In this document: piece after piece, positions 8,415 to 15,622 of the stretch | How the letters are laid out: each line of letters opens with the position of its first letter | Position numbering within the stretch: position 1 is the first letter of the stretch | NCBI RefSeq assembly: GCF_001553565.1 | Contig: NZ_CP014228.1 | Span: 2,790,001-2,854,000 of the forward strand | Length of the DNA: 64,000 nucleotides | Reading direction: 5' to 3' | Source of the DNA: Actinomyces radicidentis | GTDB taxonomy: Bacteria; Actinomycetota; Actinomycetes; Actinomycetales; Actinomycetaceae | The notes under the pieces: generated by a model | Told to the model about the DNA's origin: nothing | Seen by the model: only the letters and a program-made list of their open reading frames with translations | The model's database searches: none | Position numbers and translations under genes: made by a program

Positions 8415-11400
8415 CAACGGACCCCCAGGCTGAGGAGGTCGAGCCTTGGTTCCGACCGCGCCGAGAAGGCCAGTCCCCAGGCCATCCCCGTCAGTCCCAT
8501 CATGAGGTCGGGCAGGGCCGTCCCGCCGCGGGCACCGGATCTCCAGGCGCTCCGCCGGCCCAGGAGCGCCCTCCAGTAGGGCGCCGTCCTCGCCCGGGCC
8601 TCGTCCCGGTCGGCGAGCGCCTCCCACATCGCCTCGAGGCACAAGATGTTGCCGACGTTGCCGTGGCACAGGGACTCGTTGCCGACGTCACCGGTGCCGT
8701 CAACGAGGGCGTCGAGGGTCTCGGTCGTGGCGACGAGGGCCGTGCGCAGCTCCCGGGACGCCGCGCGCGTGACGAGGCCCGGGACCGTGGAGAGGAGCAG
8801 GGCGCGTGCGAATCCGGCGCCGGGGCTGCCGTGGCACCACGCCCTCATCGTCCCGGCTCCCGAGGCGATCGACTCCGGCCGCAGATCGGGCCAGTCGCCG
8901 GCGGGCGTCACGTGCGACGACTCCCAGGCGAGGGCGTCGTGCGCGGCTGCGAGGAGCGAGTCGTCATCGAGGACGCGTGCGGCGGTGCCGAGCGCCCAGG
9001 CGGCTCCCGAGGCGCCATGCGAGAAGCCGAGCAGCCGGGCGCCGTCGCCCGCCTGCGGCCAGGACAGTCCGTCGTCGTCCCTCACGGCGGATGCCACCAG
9101 GCCATCGGCGAGGATCCGGATGGTGGACCGCGACTCCTCCCCCGCGATATCGGCCACGGCCGCCGCGGCGAGGATCCCGCCGGCATTGCCGGAGATGACG
9201 TCGTGGAAGCCGTCAGCCGGGGCCATCTGGCCGAGCATGCGCACGGCCGAGGCGCAGGCGGAGCCGAGCCCCGGGGCGCCGCCGGCACGGTGCGCCGCCG
9301 CGGTCAGCAGGGCGACGCCGCTGACCTGACCGTAGGCTCCCGTCGAGAGGTCCCGGATGTTCTTGCGGACGGCGGCGTCGTCATTGGACACGAGTTCGCG
9401 CAGACCGAGCGCGGTGGCGTGGGAGGCGGTGACGAGACCCGCGGCCCGCGGGGAGCCGGTCATCTCGGCGATGAGCCCGGCTGCCATCGCGATCCCCGCG
9501 GTCCCGGAGTAGAGGTCGAGGCCGCCCGGGGTGAGGGACCAGCGACCCGGTGCCGAGGCCGACAGGGTGATCGAGCCGAGCCCCTCCGCCCCGGCGAGGA
9601 GTCCGTCTGCTGCGTCAAGCAGCGCGGCGGCGGCCTCGAGCTTGTCGTCGTCGAGCGAGCCGGCGCCACTGGGCGGGAGGAGCACAGGCTCGGGCGAGGC
9701 CGGGGCGTCCGGCAGGCAGGCGAAGGCGAGGCGGATGACGTGGTCCTGGATCTCGAGGTCGGAGGGTCCCATGACGGCCAGGCTCCGTGCGAGGCTGTCC
9801 GCGGGAGCCTCGAGCTGCGCCACCAGGGACGTGCCGTCGGAGGCGGTGAGCCGGCCTGTGGCGACGTCGAGGGCGAAGATCGGAATGTCCCCGGCGAGGA
9901 GGTCGGCCGTCTCCGCGCCGATGAGCGCGGCTCGGTGCTCGCGGCCGACGAAGTGGGCGAGGAGCTTGCCGAGAACGAGGTGGCGGTCGAGCGCATCGCC
10001 CATGAAGTCGGGGTGGTAGGACTCGGCGAGGATCTTGCCGTAGACCATCGTCGGGCGGGCGATGAACCGGGACTCGGTGCCCGTCCGCCCTCGCACGAGG
10101 CCGAGGATCGCCTCGCGGGCCGCCATCACCGCGCGGTAGGCGGCGTCGAACCCGTCCTCGAAGGACGCGGCGGCGGCGTGGAGCAGCTCGCGTCCGCGCG
10201 CTCCCGGCTCCGAGTCGAAGACCGCCCGCTCGTACTCGATCCGCATGCGCGCCGTGCCGGCGTCGAGGAGCCTGGGCATCTGCAGGCCTCCCGCCCTCCC
10301 GGGCGTGTAGCCGATGACTGAGACATCGGCGGGCTCGACGTCCGGGGCTCCCCGAAGGACGAGCGGATGAGGGAGGACGCCCACACCGAGGCACGAGCTG
10401 TCGAGGGCGTCGGCGCCAGCGTTCGTCGCCGAGTCCGGGCGCTCGACACGGTAGTCCCGGGAGGTGTGGAGGACCGACTCAAGGTCGATCGCCACCGGTC
10501 CGTCCTCGCCCAGGACGACGTTCTCGTGGTGGAAGTCGTTGGCGCGCAGCGTGTGCAGCACGGCCGTGAGAGCGCCGAGAGCCTCGGCCATCGGCGCAGC
10601 CGTCTCCGGGCGGACGGGGGCGGACTCGATGAACTCCTGCCAGAAGCAGTCCTCCCCGGACACGACGGCGGGCACGCGCAGGGGCGGGAGGGACGGGTCG
10701 GCGGACCTGACCGCGGTCAGTACCTCCTCGACCAGTCCCTCCATCCTCGGTGCCCTCGGCTTGTAGACGAAGCGCCCGGCATCGCTGTTCAGGAGGACGA
10801 CGGAGCGCCCTCGGCGGTGCGAGTCCCCTGCGTCGAAGGCTGCGGTGACCCAGGTCGGCCGGCGGCCGCCGAGAAGCGTCTCGGCGATGATCGGCAGGTC
10901 GCGGTCCAGGGCGGTCGCGAGCTCGAGACGTCGCTCGACCCACATTCCGAGGCGCTCGACGACGCCCCGGAGCATGAGGGGGTACCGGGCGTAGAGGCGC
11001 TCCTGGGTCCGAGCCTCGCGCAGGAGCGCTGTGTAGCACTGGTAGACGTCCGTCTCCGGGACGTCGACCAGCGTTCCGCCAGGCGACCGCCGCTCTTCGT
11101 GCATGTCCTGGACCAGGCACGGCACCGTGATCGACGAGAGATCCTTGACCGGCACGGACTCAGCCAGTGACCTCAGGAAGAGCTCCCCGGTGAGCGCCGG
11201 CGAGACGATCCGCTCGCGGAGCCCATCGAGGAGCTCGAGCGCGGCGCCCTCGACGAGCGGGTCGACGAGGTTGTAGAGCTCGCGGTCGTGGACCTCGTGA
11301 GGCCCGTGATCGACGGCGGCGCGGTGCCACCGCTCCGCGCGGAGGAGCCAGTCCGGCGGGTTCGCCCCCGCACGTGCGCACAGCGACTCATCCTCCTCCC

Positions 11401-11614
11401 CGAGGAGGTCCAGCAGCTCCGTCCAGGTGACGCCGAGGGGCGCTACCGCGGCGTCGTGGTCGAGGGAGGTGCGGTGGAAGACGGCGAGCTCCTCCCAGCG
11501 GTTGGCGCGTGCCGAGGCCCGAGCGGCGTCGATGCTGGTGGGGGCCCCTGTGAGCCCCCGGCGCTCGGCGATCGTCAGCGCGCGCCACCAGGGGACGTCT
11601 CGATAGCGGGTCAT
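8414..11614 (-). CDS. lanM: Class II lanthipeptide synthetase LanM
   Basis: A 1066-residue bifunctional enzyme that phosphorylates and eliminates Ser/Thr to dehydro residues and then cyclises them with Cys. The N-terminal dehydratase (DUF4135) contains the nucleotide-binding features FVYKPR, WQEFIES, DFHHENVVL and AIDLESVLH. The LanC-like cyclase fills roughly the last 380 residues, starting near LDLYSGTAGIAM; the zinc ligands are Cys927 (AWCHGSPG), Cys983 and His984 (SLCHGNVG). Length is normal for LanM, so it is probably intact. It follows the two precursor genes after an 81-bp gap that holds a strong hairpin. A single LanM appears to serve both precursors. Confidence 0.95.
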   Translation of the reverse strand: MTRYRDVPWWRALTIAERRGLTGAPTSIDAARASARANRWEELAVFHRTSLDHDAAVAPLGVTWTELLDLLGEEDESLCARAGANPPDWLLRAERWHRAAVDHGPHEVHDRELYNLVDPLVEGAALELLDGLRERIVSPALTGELFLRSLAESVPVKDLSSITVPCLVQDMHEERRSPGGTLVDVPETDVYQCYTALLREARTQERLYARYPLMLRGVVERLGMWVERRLELATALDRDLPIIAETLLGGRRPTWVTAAFDAGDSHRRGRSVVLLNSDAGRFVYKPRAPRMEGLVEEVLTAVRSADPSLPPLRVPAVVSGEDCFWQEFIESAPVRPETAAPMAEALGALTAVLHTLRANDFHHENVVLGEDGPVAIDLESVLHTSRDYRVERPDSATNAGADALDSSCLGVGVLPHPLVLRGAPDVEPADVSVIGYTPGRAGGLQMPRLLDAGTARMRIEYERAVFDSEPGARGRELLHAAAASFEDGFDAAYRAVMAAREAILGLVRGRTGTESRFIARPTMVYGKILAESYHPDFMGDALDRHLVLGKLLAHFVGREHRAALIGAETADLLAGDIPIFALDVATGRLTASDGTSLVAQLEAPADSLARSLAVMGPSDLEIQDHVIRLAFACLPDAPASPEPVLLPPSGAGSLDDDKLEAAAALLDAADGLLAGAEGLGSITLSASAPGRWSLTPGGLDLYSGTAGIAMAAGLIAEMTGSPRAAGLVTASHATALGLRELVSNDDAAVRKNIRDLSTGAYGQVSGVALLTAAAHRAGGAPGLGSACASAVRMLGQMAPADGFHDVISGNAGGILAAAAVADIAGEESRSTIRILADGLVASAVRDDDGLSWPQAGDGARLLGFSHGASGAAWALGTAARVLDDDSLLAAAHDALAWESSHVTPAGDWPDLRPESIASGAGTMRAWCHGSPGAGFARALLLSTVPGLVTRAASRELRTALVATTETLDALVDGTGDVGNESLCHGNVGNILCLEAMWEALADRDEARARTAPYWRALLGRRSAWRSGARGGTALPDLMMGLTGMAWGLAFSARSEPRLDLLSLGVR

Positions 11615-11641
11615 GGTTCCCTCCTCGTCGGGAGCTGGGGA

Positions 11642-11685
11642 TCGTGGTCGGGGCCGACCTCAGGGCCGCCCGGCCCCGACCACGA
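11642..11685 (-). terminator. Stem-loop between the lanthipeptide precursor genes and lanM
   Basis: A perfect 15-bp inverted repeat (11642-11656 with 11671-11685) and 14-nt loop, rich in GC, without a following U-tract. Such hairpins between lanA and lanM act as partial terminators or mRNA stabilisers so that precursor is made in excess over enzyme. The position fits this well; the exact role is inferred. Confidence 0.65.
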
Positions 11686-11695
11686 CGTCATGGCG

Positions 11696-11875
11696 TCACC
11701 GGCATGTGCCCTGGCTGCAGGCGAGCCCGCACTTGGTGAAGCTCGAGTACCAGGGGACGCACCAGCAGCAGCCGAACGTGTACATCCATCCGGATCCGGC
11801 CGCACCGGCCACGTCCTGCAGCTCGAGGTCCGTGAGCTCGTCGAGGTCGACCTCGACGACGGGGGTGTTGCTCAT
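11696..11875 (-). CDS. lanA1: Class II lanthipeptide precursor A1 (Cys-rich core)
   Basis: A 59-residue precursor. The acidic leader contains the LDELTDLELQDVAGA pattern typical of class II substrates, with a Gly-Ala site at residues 24-25 in place of Gly-Gly. The predicted core (about residues 26-59) carries six Cys (36, 37, 39, 49, 53, 58) and seven Ser/Thr (28, 33, 44, 45, 47, 54, 57), and is rich in Trp and Tyr. The CxC/CC arrangement at 36-39 is unlike lacticin-481, mersacidin or actagardine cores that I can recall. The start is ATG at 11875, 8 nt after GGAGG; the ATG at 11881 is only 2 nt from it. It lies 17 bp downstream of the second precursor. Confidence 0.88.
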   Translation of the reverse strand: MSNTPVVEVDLDELTDLELQDVAGAAGSGWMYTFGCCWCVPWYSSFTKCGLACSQGTCR

Positions 11876-11892
11876 CTCCATCACCTCCGTCC

Positions 11893-12069
11893 TCAGCAGC
11901 ATCCGCGGGTGCCGAGACGGCACGAGCCCCACAGGGCCGTGTCGTTCCAGCAGGCGGTCACGGTCGTCACGACGAAGGCGGCGCAGGGAATGCTCGTACC
12001 GCCGTCGATGACAGCCATCTCGTCGTCGTCGAGTTCGACGACGTGGACGGGGTTCTCCTTCAGGTGCAT
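11893..12069 (-). CDS. lanA2: Class II lanthipeptide precursor A2
   Basis: A 58-residue precursor with a short acidic leader (VVELDDDEMAVIDGG) ending in Gly-Gly at residues 23-24, the normal LanT cleavage site. The core of 34 residues has five Cys (29, 40, 50, 57, 58) and eight Ser/Thr (25, 26, 35, 36, 38, 44, 49, 54), with a hydrophobic Val/Thr centre and a Cys-Cys terminus. The layout, with an early Pro-Cys and a hydrophobic middle, recalls beta components of two-peptide lantibiotics but no close match was recognised. The ATG at 12069 follows AGGAGG with a 4-nt gap. It is the first of the two tandem precursors. Confidence 0.88.
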   Translation of the reverse strand: MHLKENPVHVVELDDDEMAVIDGGTSIPCAAFVVTTVTACWNDTALWGSCRLGTRGCC

Positions 12070-12190
12070 GGTTCCTCCTAGGGTTTGGTGGGGTGGCCTG
12101 AGCACTCGCTCGGGCTTCGCTAACGGTCCGGCAATACCGGACCTCCGCGGCACCTTCATGCGTAGTTCGGCTGATCGACCAAAGCGTTGT

Positions 12191-12358
12191 CTATGCGCGC
12201 CGTGCGACGAGCACCTGAGCAATAAGACCGATCGCGGAGCCGAGGGCGAGGGCGGCACCGACACCGAGGACAACTGGGCTGCCTAGGGTGATGACGTCGA
12301 CGATCACAATCGCGACGCCGGCGATCATCGCGATGAGCCAGCGATTCTTCTTCTCCAT
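12191..12358 (-). CDS. Small two-helix membrane peptide upstream of the lanthipeptide precursors
   Basis: A 55-residue product with a charged start (MEKKNRW) and two hydrophobic helices (about 7-26 and 29-50). The ATG at 12358 has a good Shine-Dalgarno (GGAGGG, 7 nt away). It is encoded on the same strand, 121 bp upstream of the first precursor, so it may be an immunity peptide of the type that protects bacteriocin producers, but this is inferred from size and position only. No family was recognised. Confidence 0.62.
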   Translation of the reverse strand: MEKKNRWLIAMIAGVAIVIVDVITLGSPVVLGVGAALALGSAIGLIAQVLVARRA

Positions 12359-12431
12359 GGTGAAACCCTCCGAATCAGACCGGGTCCGAGGCGCCCGGGC
12401 TGGCTCGATCGTCAGAGAAACGCGCACGTCT

Positions 12432-12465
12432 GCGGTACATCAAAAAGGCGGTACAAAACCGTACC
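12432..12465 (-). promoter_or_regulatory. Repeated GCGGTACA motifs upstream of the lanthipeptide operon
   Basis: GCGGTACA occurs twice as direct repeats (12432-12439 and 12448-12455), 16 nt apart, followed by an inverted partial copy, CCGTACC (12459-12465). They lie 74-107 bp upstream of the first small gene of the operon. This spacing, about one and a half helical turns, suits a binding site for the linked LuxR-type regulator. Inferred. Confidence 0.35.
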
Positions 12466-12630
12466 AAGGGAGTGCAATCCTCATCCCTCAGGAGGAACTC
12501 ATCGCCGGCAGACGAGGTAGATCCATGGACACTCACGGCAGAGAAAGTTGTTCTGGGCGCTGACCTCCAAATCGGACGCTATGAGGAGCGGCCCTGCGAG
12601 CGGCACCAACGACTGACTAGGGCCCGATAC

Positions 12631-12741
12631 CTACAGGTTGCTCGGCGGCGGCACCGTGTCTGACGTCGTCCAGAACGGCGTAGGCATTGTCGACAGGCCG
12701 AGAACTAGCGAGGCGGTGACGGTCAATCCAATCTTCATCAT
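12631..12741 (-). CDS. Putative 36-residue secreted peptide next to the two-component system
   Basis: A short reading frame starting ATG-ATG with AGGAG seven nt upstream. It has a Lys near the N-terminus, a hydrophobic stretch (LTVTASLVLGLS) and a polar, Pro/Thr/Ser-rich tail ending PPPSNL, resembling an exported signalling peptide. It lies 161 bp downstream of the response-regulator gene on the same strand. It could be an inducer sensed by the adjacent kinase. Size makes this call uncertain; there is no family match. Confidence 0.42.
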   Translation of the reverse strand: MMKIGLTVTASLVLGLSTMPTPFWTTSDTVPPPSNL

Positions 12742-12902
12742 GGAGGATCTCCTGGTTAGGGCGAGACGGAGACGGCACGCTGCCATCCCCCGATGAATGC
12801 TCCACGAACGACGGGAACCAGGACCATGAACGAAGGTGCTCCGCGGACCAGACGCAAGACCGTAGACCATCGGCCCCAACGGGGGGATGCAACTGAACCG
12901 AC

Positions 12903-13568
12903 TCAGGAGACCTGTCGCCCAGCGAGCCCGTGCTCGAATGCCGTCACGACGACGTGGAGCCGGGAGGTGCAGCCCATCTTGGTCATGATGGCCGAGACGT
13001 AGGCCTTGACCGTCGACTCCGACAGGCACAGGCGCCGCGAGATCTCGCGGTTCGGGGCGGCCTCGCACAGGAGCTGGAGGACGTCGCGCTCGCGGTCCGA
13101 CAGCCCGAAGTCCTCGGTGCCGGACCGCACGAGCCCGGCCGGGGCCAGCTCCCGGACGAGCCGGGCGTTGACAGCCGGGGATACGGGGACCCCGCCCTCG
13201 AGGGCGGCGCGCGCGGCGGCACGGATCTCCTCGGGCCGTGAGCTCTTGAGGAGGTAGCCTGCGCCGCCGCCCATGAGGGCCCGGTACATGACCTCGTCAT
13301 CGTCGAAGGAGGTAAGGAGAAGGACACGGACCCCGGGATGCTCGACGGCGATCCGCTCGAGCGCCGTCGGCCCATCCATGATGGGCATGCGCACGTCCAA
13401 GAGCACGAGATCCACCTCATGGCCCCGCAGGTAGTCTAGTGCCTCAGCACCATTCGGGAGCTGGGCGACAACCTCAACGCCGTCCTCGCGCTCGAGGTAG
13501 AGCGCGAGCCCCACGCGAATGATGGGCTCGTCGTCGACGATGAGGAGCCTCGCGGGGAGACCGACCAC
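12903..13568 (-). CDS. Response regulator, NarL/LuxR family
   Basis: A 221-residue regulator. The receiver domain has the acidic pair in LLIVDDEP, the phospho-acceptor Asp in LVLLDVRMP, the Thr/Ser switch in LLLTSFDD and the Lys in YLLKSS. The LuxR-type DNA-binding domain fills the C-terminal 65 residues (LSDRERDVLQLLCEA, ISRRLCLSESTVKAYVS). I place the start at GTG 13568, five bases past the kinase stop, with GGAGGGAGG at the right distance; a start at 13601 would lie inside the kinase gene. It pairs with the upstream kinase and probably controls the lanthipeptide genes, judged from position. Confidence 0.9.
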   Translation of the reverse strand: MVGLPARLLIVDDEPIIRVGLALYLEREDGVEVVAQLPNGAEALDYLRGHEVDLVLLDVRMPIMDGPTALERIAVEHPGVRVLLLTSFDDDEVMYRALMGGGAGYLLKSSRPEEIRAAARAALEGGVPVSPAVNARLVRELAPAGLVRSGTEDFGLSDRERDVLQLLCEAAPNREISRRLCLSESTVKAYVSAIMTKMGCTSRLHVVVTAFEHGLAGRQVS

Positions 13569-13572
13569 GAGT

Positions 13573-14826
13573 TCAGGCCTCCCTCCGCGCCACGGGGGCA
13601 TCAGGCTCCGAACTGGCCGCCACCGACAAGTGAAGCACCCACGCGCCGACCGCCGCCCGACTCATGAGGGACGCGCCCGCCGCCTCTGCCTGCCTCTTCA
13701 TGCTACTGATCCCCAGATGCGCCGAGCCGGGGCTCCTCGGCTCCTCAGGGATCCCATTGATGATGACGAGCTCGCACGCTCCACGCTCCCGCCCGAGGAG
13801 GATCCTCACCGGCTGGGCCGCGTCGCCGTGACGCCGAGCGTTCGTGCAGCCCTCGGCGATGACGCGGCGCAGGAGCGCCGTCGTCCTGGCACCGAGACCG
13901 TCAGGCACCGCGCCGAAGACCTCGACAGCGAAGCCCGCGGAGCGCAGGAGCGTGACCTCGCCGTCGAGCAGCTGGGAGGGAGCTGGCGCATCCTCCCGCT
14001 CGGGGAACACGATCACGGAGGCGGGCGCTCCGCCCGTCCGGCCGATTGCCGACGCAGTGTCGCGGGGCTCCGGGGCGCGGAGCACCTCGAGGATCCCGCG
14101 GAGGTCCCTTGTGAGCTCCCGGCACTGGTCCCCGATGTCGGACATGGTCGAGGCGAGGGCGGGATCGTCGTCGTAGGTGAGTCGCGTGGACTCAGCCCGA
14201 ACGGCGATCCCGGCTGCCATCCTGGCGACGGAGTCGTGGAGCTCGGCGGCGATGGCCCGGCGCTCATCGGATCGGGCGCGCTCAAAGCCTTCCTGCATGG
14301 CTCGCGCTCTGCGGCGCACCTGGTTACCTGTCATACCAACGACTATGGCCAAGACGATGAGGGTGGCCCACAGCAGCCCATTCGCGAGGCTCTCGGCCAT
14401 CGTGGCCTCGGTGCTCACAGGCACGGTCAGCAGCGCGAGATCCGCGACCCCGAGAAGGACAGCTTTCCTCATCGAGCCTCGAAAACCGAGGACGGCCAGC
14501 GGAAGCAACGGACTGAACCCCGTAAGACTCAGGAAAGGATGCTCAATCACACCGGCAGCGCCTACCACGAGGAGCATCCCGCTTCCAGCGACCTCAGGGA
14601 GCCATCCCGAGACAGAGCCCAGAACGGTCAGAGCCCCTATCGCAATGACAGCCACCCCAGACGCCTGCTCCCCAGCGAGACTAACCACGGAGATCGTTGT
14701 GAGATCTAGAGTCAACAGGCTCGTGAGGAGGGTTGTCGTCCTCAAGTCATTGGAGTCATCGGGAACAAGCGAAAGCATCTCGGCGGCCACCAGGAGTTGC
14801 AGGAAGCCGGACCCCAGTCGGGCCAA
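13573..14826 (-). CDS. Sensor histidine kinase, NarL-partner type (HisKA_3)
   Basis: About 417 residues. The N-terminal 170 residues hold five or six hydrophobic helices without a large external domain, as in peptide- or membrane-stress-sensing kinases. HisKA_3 follows, with the phospho-His in DERRAIAAELHDSVARM, and then an ATPase domain with the N-box VIAEGCTNARRHGD. The G-box region (HLGISSMKRQAEAAGA) is present in short form. The start is uncertain: TTG at 14826 has no Shine-Dalgarno, and GTG 14790 or ATG 14778 are alternatives. It lies 55 bp downstream of ykoC and 4 bp upstream of the regulator. Confidence 0.86.
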   Translation of the reverse strand: MARLGSGFLQLLVAAEMLSLVPDDSNDLRTTTLLTSLLTLDLTTISVVSLAGEQASGVAVIAIGALTVLGSVSGWLPEVAGSGMLLVVGAAGVIEHPFLSLTGFSPLLPLAVLGFRGSMRKAVLLGVADLALLTVPVSTEATMAESLANGLLWATLIVLAIVVGMTGNQVRRRARAMQEGFERARSDERRAIAAELHDSVARMAAGIAVRAESTRLTYDDDPALASTMSDIGDQCRELTRDLRGILEVLRAPEPRDTASAIGRTGGAPASVIVFPEREDAPAPSQLLDGEVTLLRSAGFAVEVFGAVPDGLGARTTALLRRVIAEGCTNARRHGDAAQPVRILLGRERGACELVIINGIPEEPRSPGSAHLGISSMKRQAEAAGASLMSRAAVGAWVLHLSVAASSEPDAPVARREA

Positions 14827-14881
14827 GCGGGACTTATACTAACGCTATCAGAGGTCCCCGCTCCTCGCGGGCGTGCCGATG

Positions 14882-15622
14882 TCAAGTTCGTTCCAGGCAC
14901 ACGACGCTACCCACAACACCCACCACAACTAGGGCCATGGCTAGATCCTGCCCAGCCATCGCCGGCGCTCGCCACAGGGTCCTCTCCTCCCGGCCGAGTC
15001 CGCGGGACTCGAGCGCGAGGGCGATCCGCTCGGAGGACCGCACCGCCGTGACGAGCAGCGTGAAGGCGGCCGAGTCGAAGGCTCCGATCCCCGCCGCTCC
15101 GCGCCGACCGCGCTCGGGCCCGCGCACCCGCTGCGCGGCGCGGATCGTGCGCCACCGCTCCGGCATGGAGACGAGCATGCGGTGCCCGGCGAGGACGGCG
15201 TAGGCGTAGCGGGGGCTGAGCCGGGCGTCGTGGATGAGGCTCGCCATGAGGGCCCGGGGCGGCGTCGTCGCGAGGAGCGCGATGGTGAGCACCCCGATGA
15301 GCAGGGCGCGAAGGGCGAGGGCGAGCCCGATGAGCAGTCCCTCGCGCGTGGCCGTGAGCGGTCCTGCGCTGAGGACCGGCGTTCCCGGCCGGGTGACGGC
15401 GTTGACGAGCACGATGCCGACGGCGAAGAGCGCGAAGGGCGCCTGCCCGAGGAGCAGCGCCCGCGCGGTGACGCGCCCCGCCGTCGCCGCGCCGAGGAGC
15501 GCGAGCAGGTACAGGACCAGCACGGGCCCGGGGTCTATGAGGAGCATGACGGCGAGCGAGACGACGAGGACGACGCCCAGCTTGACGCAGGGGTTGCGGC
15601 GGGAGAGCCAGGAGCGGTTCAT
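14882..15622 (-). CDS. ykoC: ECF transporter T component (YkoC/EcfT)
   Basis: A 246-residue membrane protein with about five transmembrane helices and the cytoplasmic coupling region containing Arg-Gly and Arg-Ala signatures (AAQRVRGPERGRRG) near residue 165. It couples ATP hydrolysis by YkoD to substrate uptake. The ATG at 15622 overlaps ykoD by 4 bp (ATGA). It is the last gene of the TPP-riboswitch operon. Confidence 0.88.
   Translation of the reverse strand: MNRSWLSRRNPCVKLGVVLVVSLAVMLLIDPGPVLVLYLLALLGAATAGRVTARALLLGQAPFALFAVGIVLVNAVTRPGTPVLSAGPLTATREGLLIGLALALRALLIGVLTIALLATTPPRALMASLIHDARLSPRYAYAVLAGHRMLVSMPERWRTIRAAQRVRGPERGRRGAAGIGAFDSAAFTLLVTAVRSSERIALALESRGLGREERTLWRAPAMAGQDLAMALVVVGVVGSVVCLERT

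Noticed and set aside
12617-12892. 91-residue frame overlapping the 36-residue peptide
   Set aside because: Different frame, no start signal; composition is poor. The smaller frame with a Shine-Dalgarno fits better.
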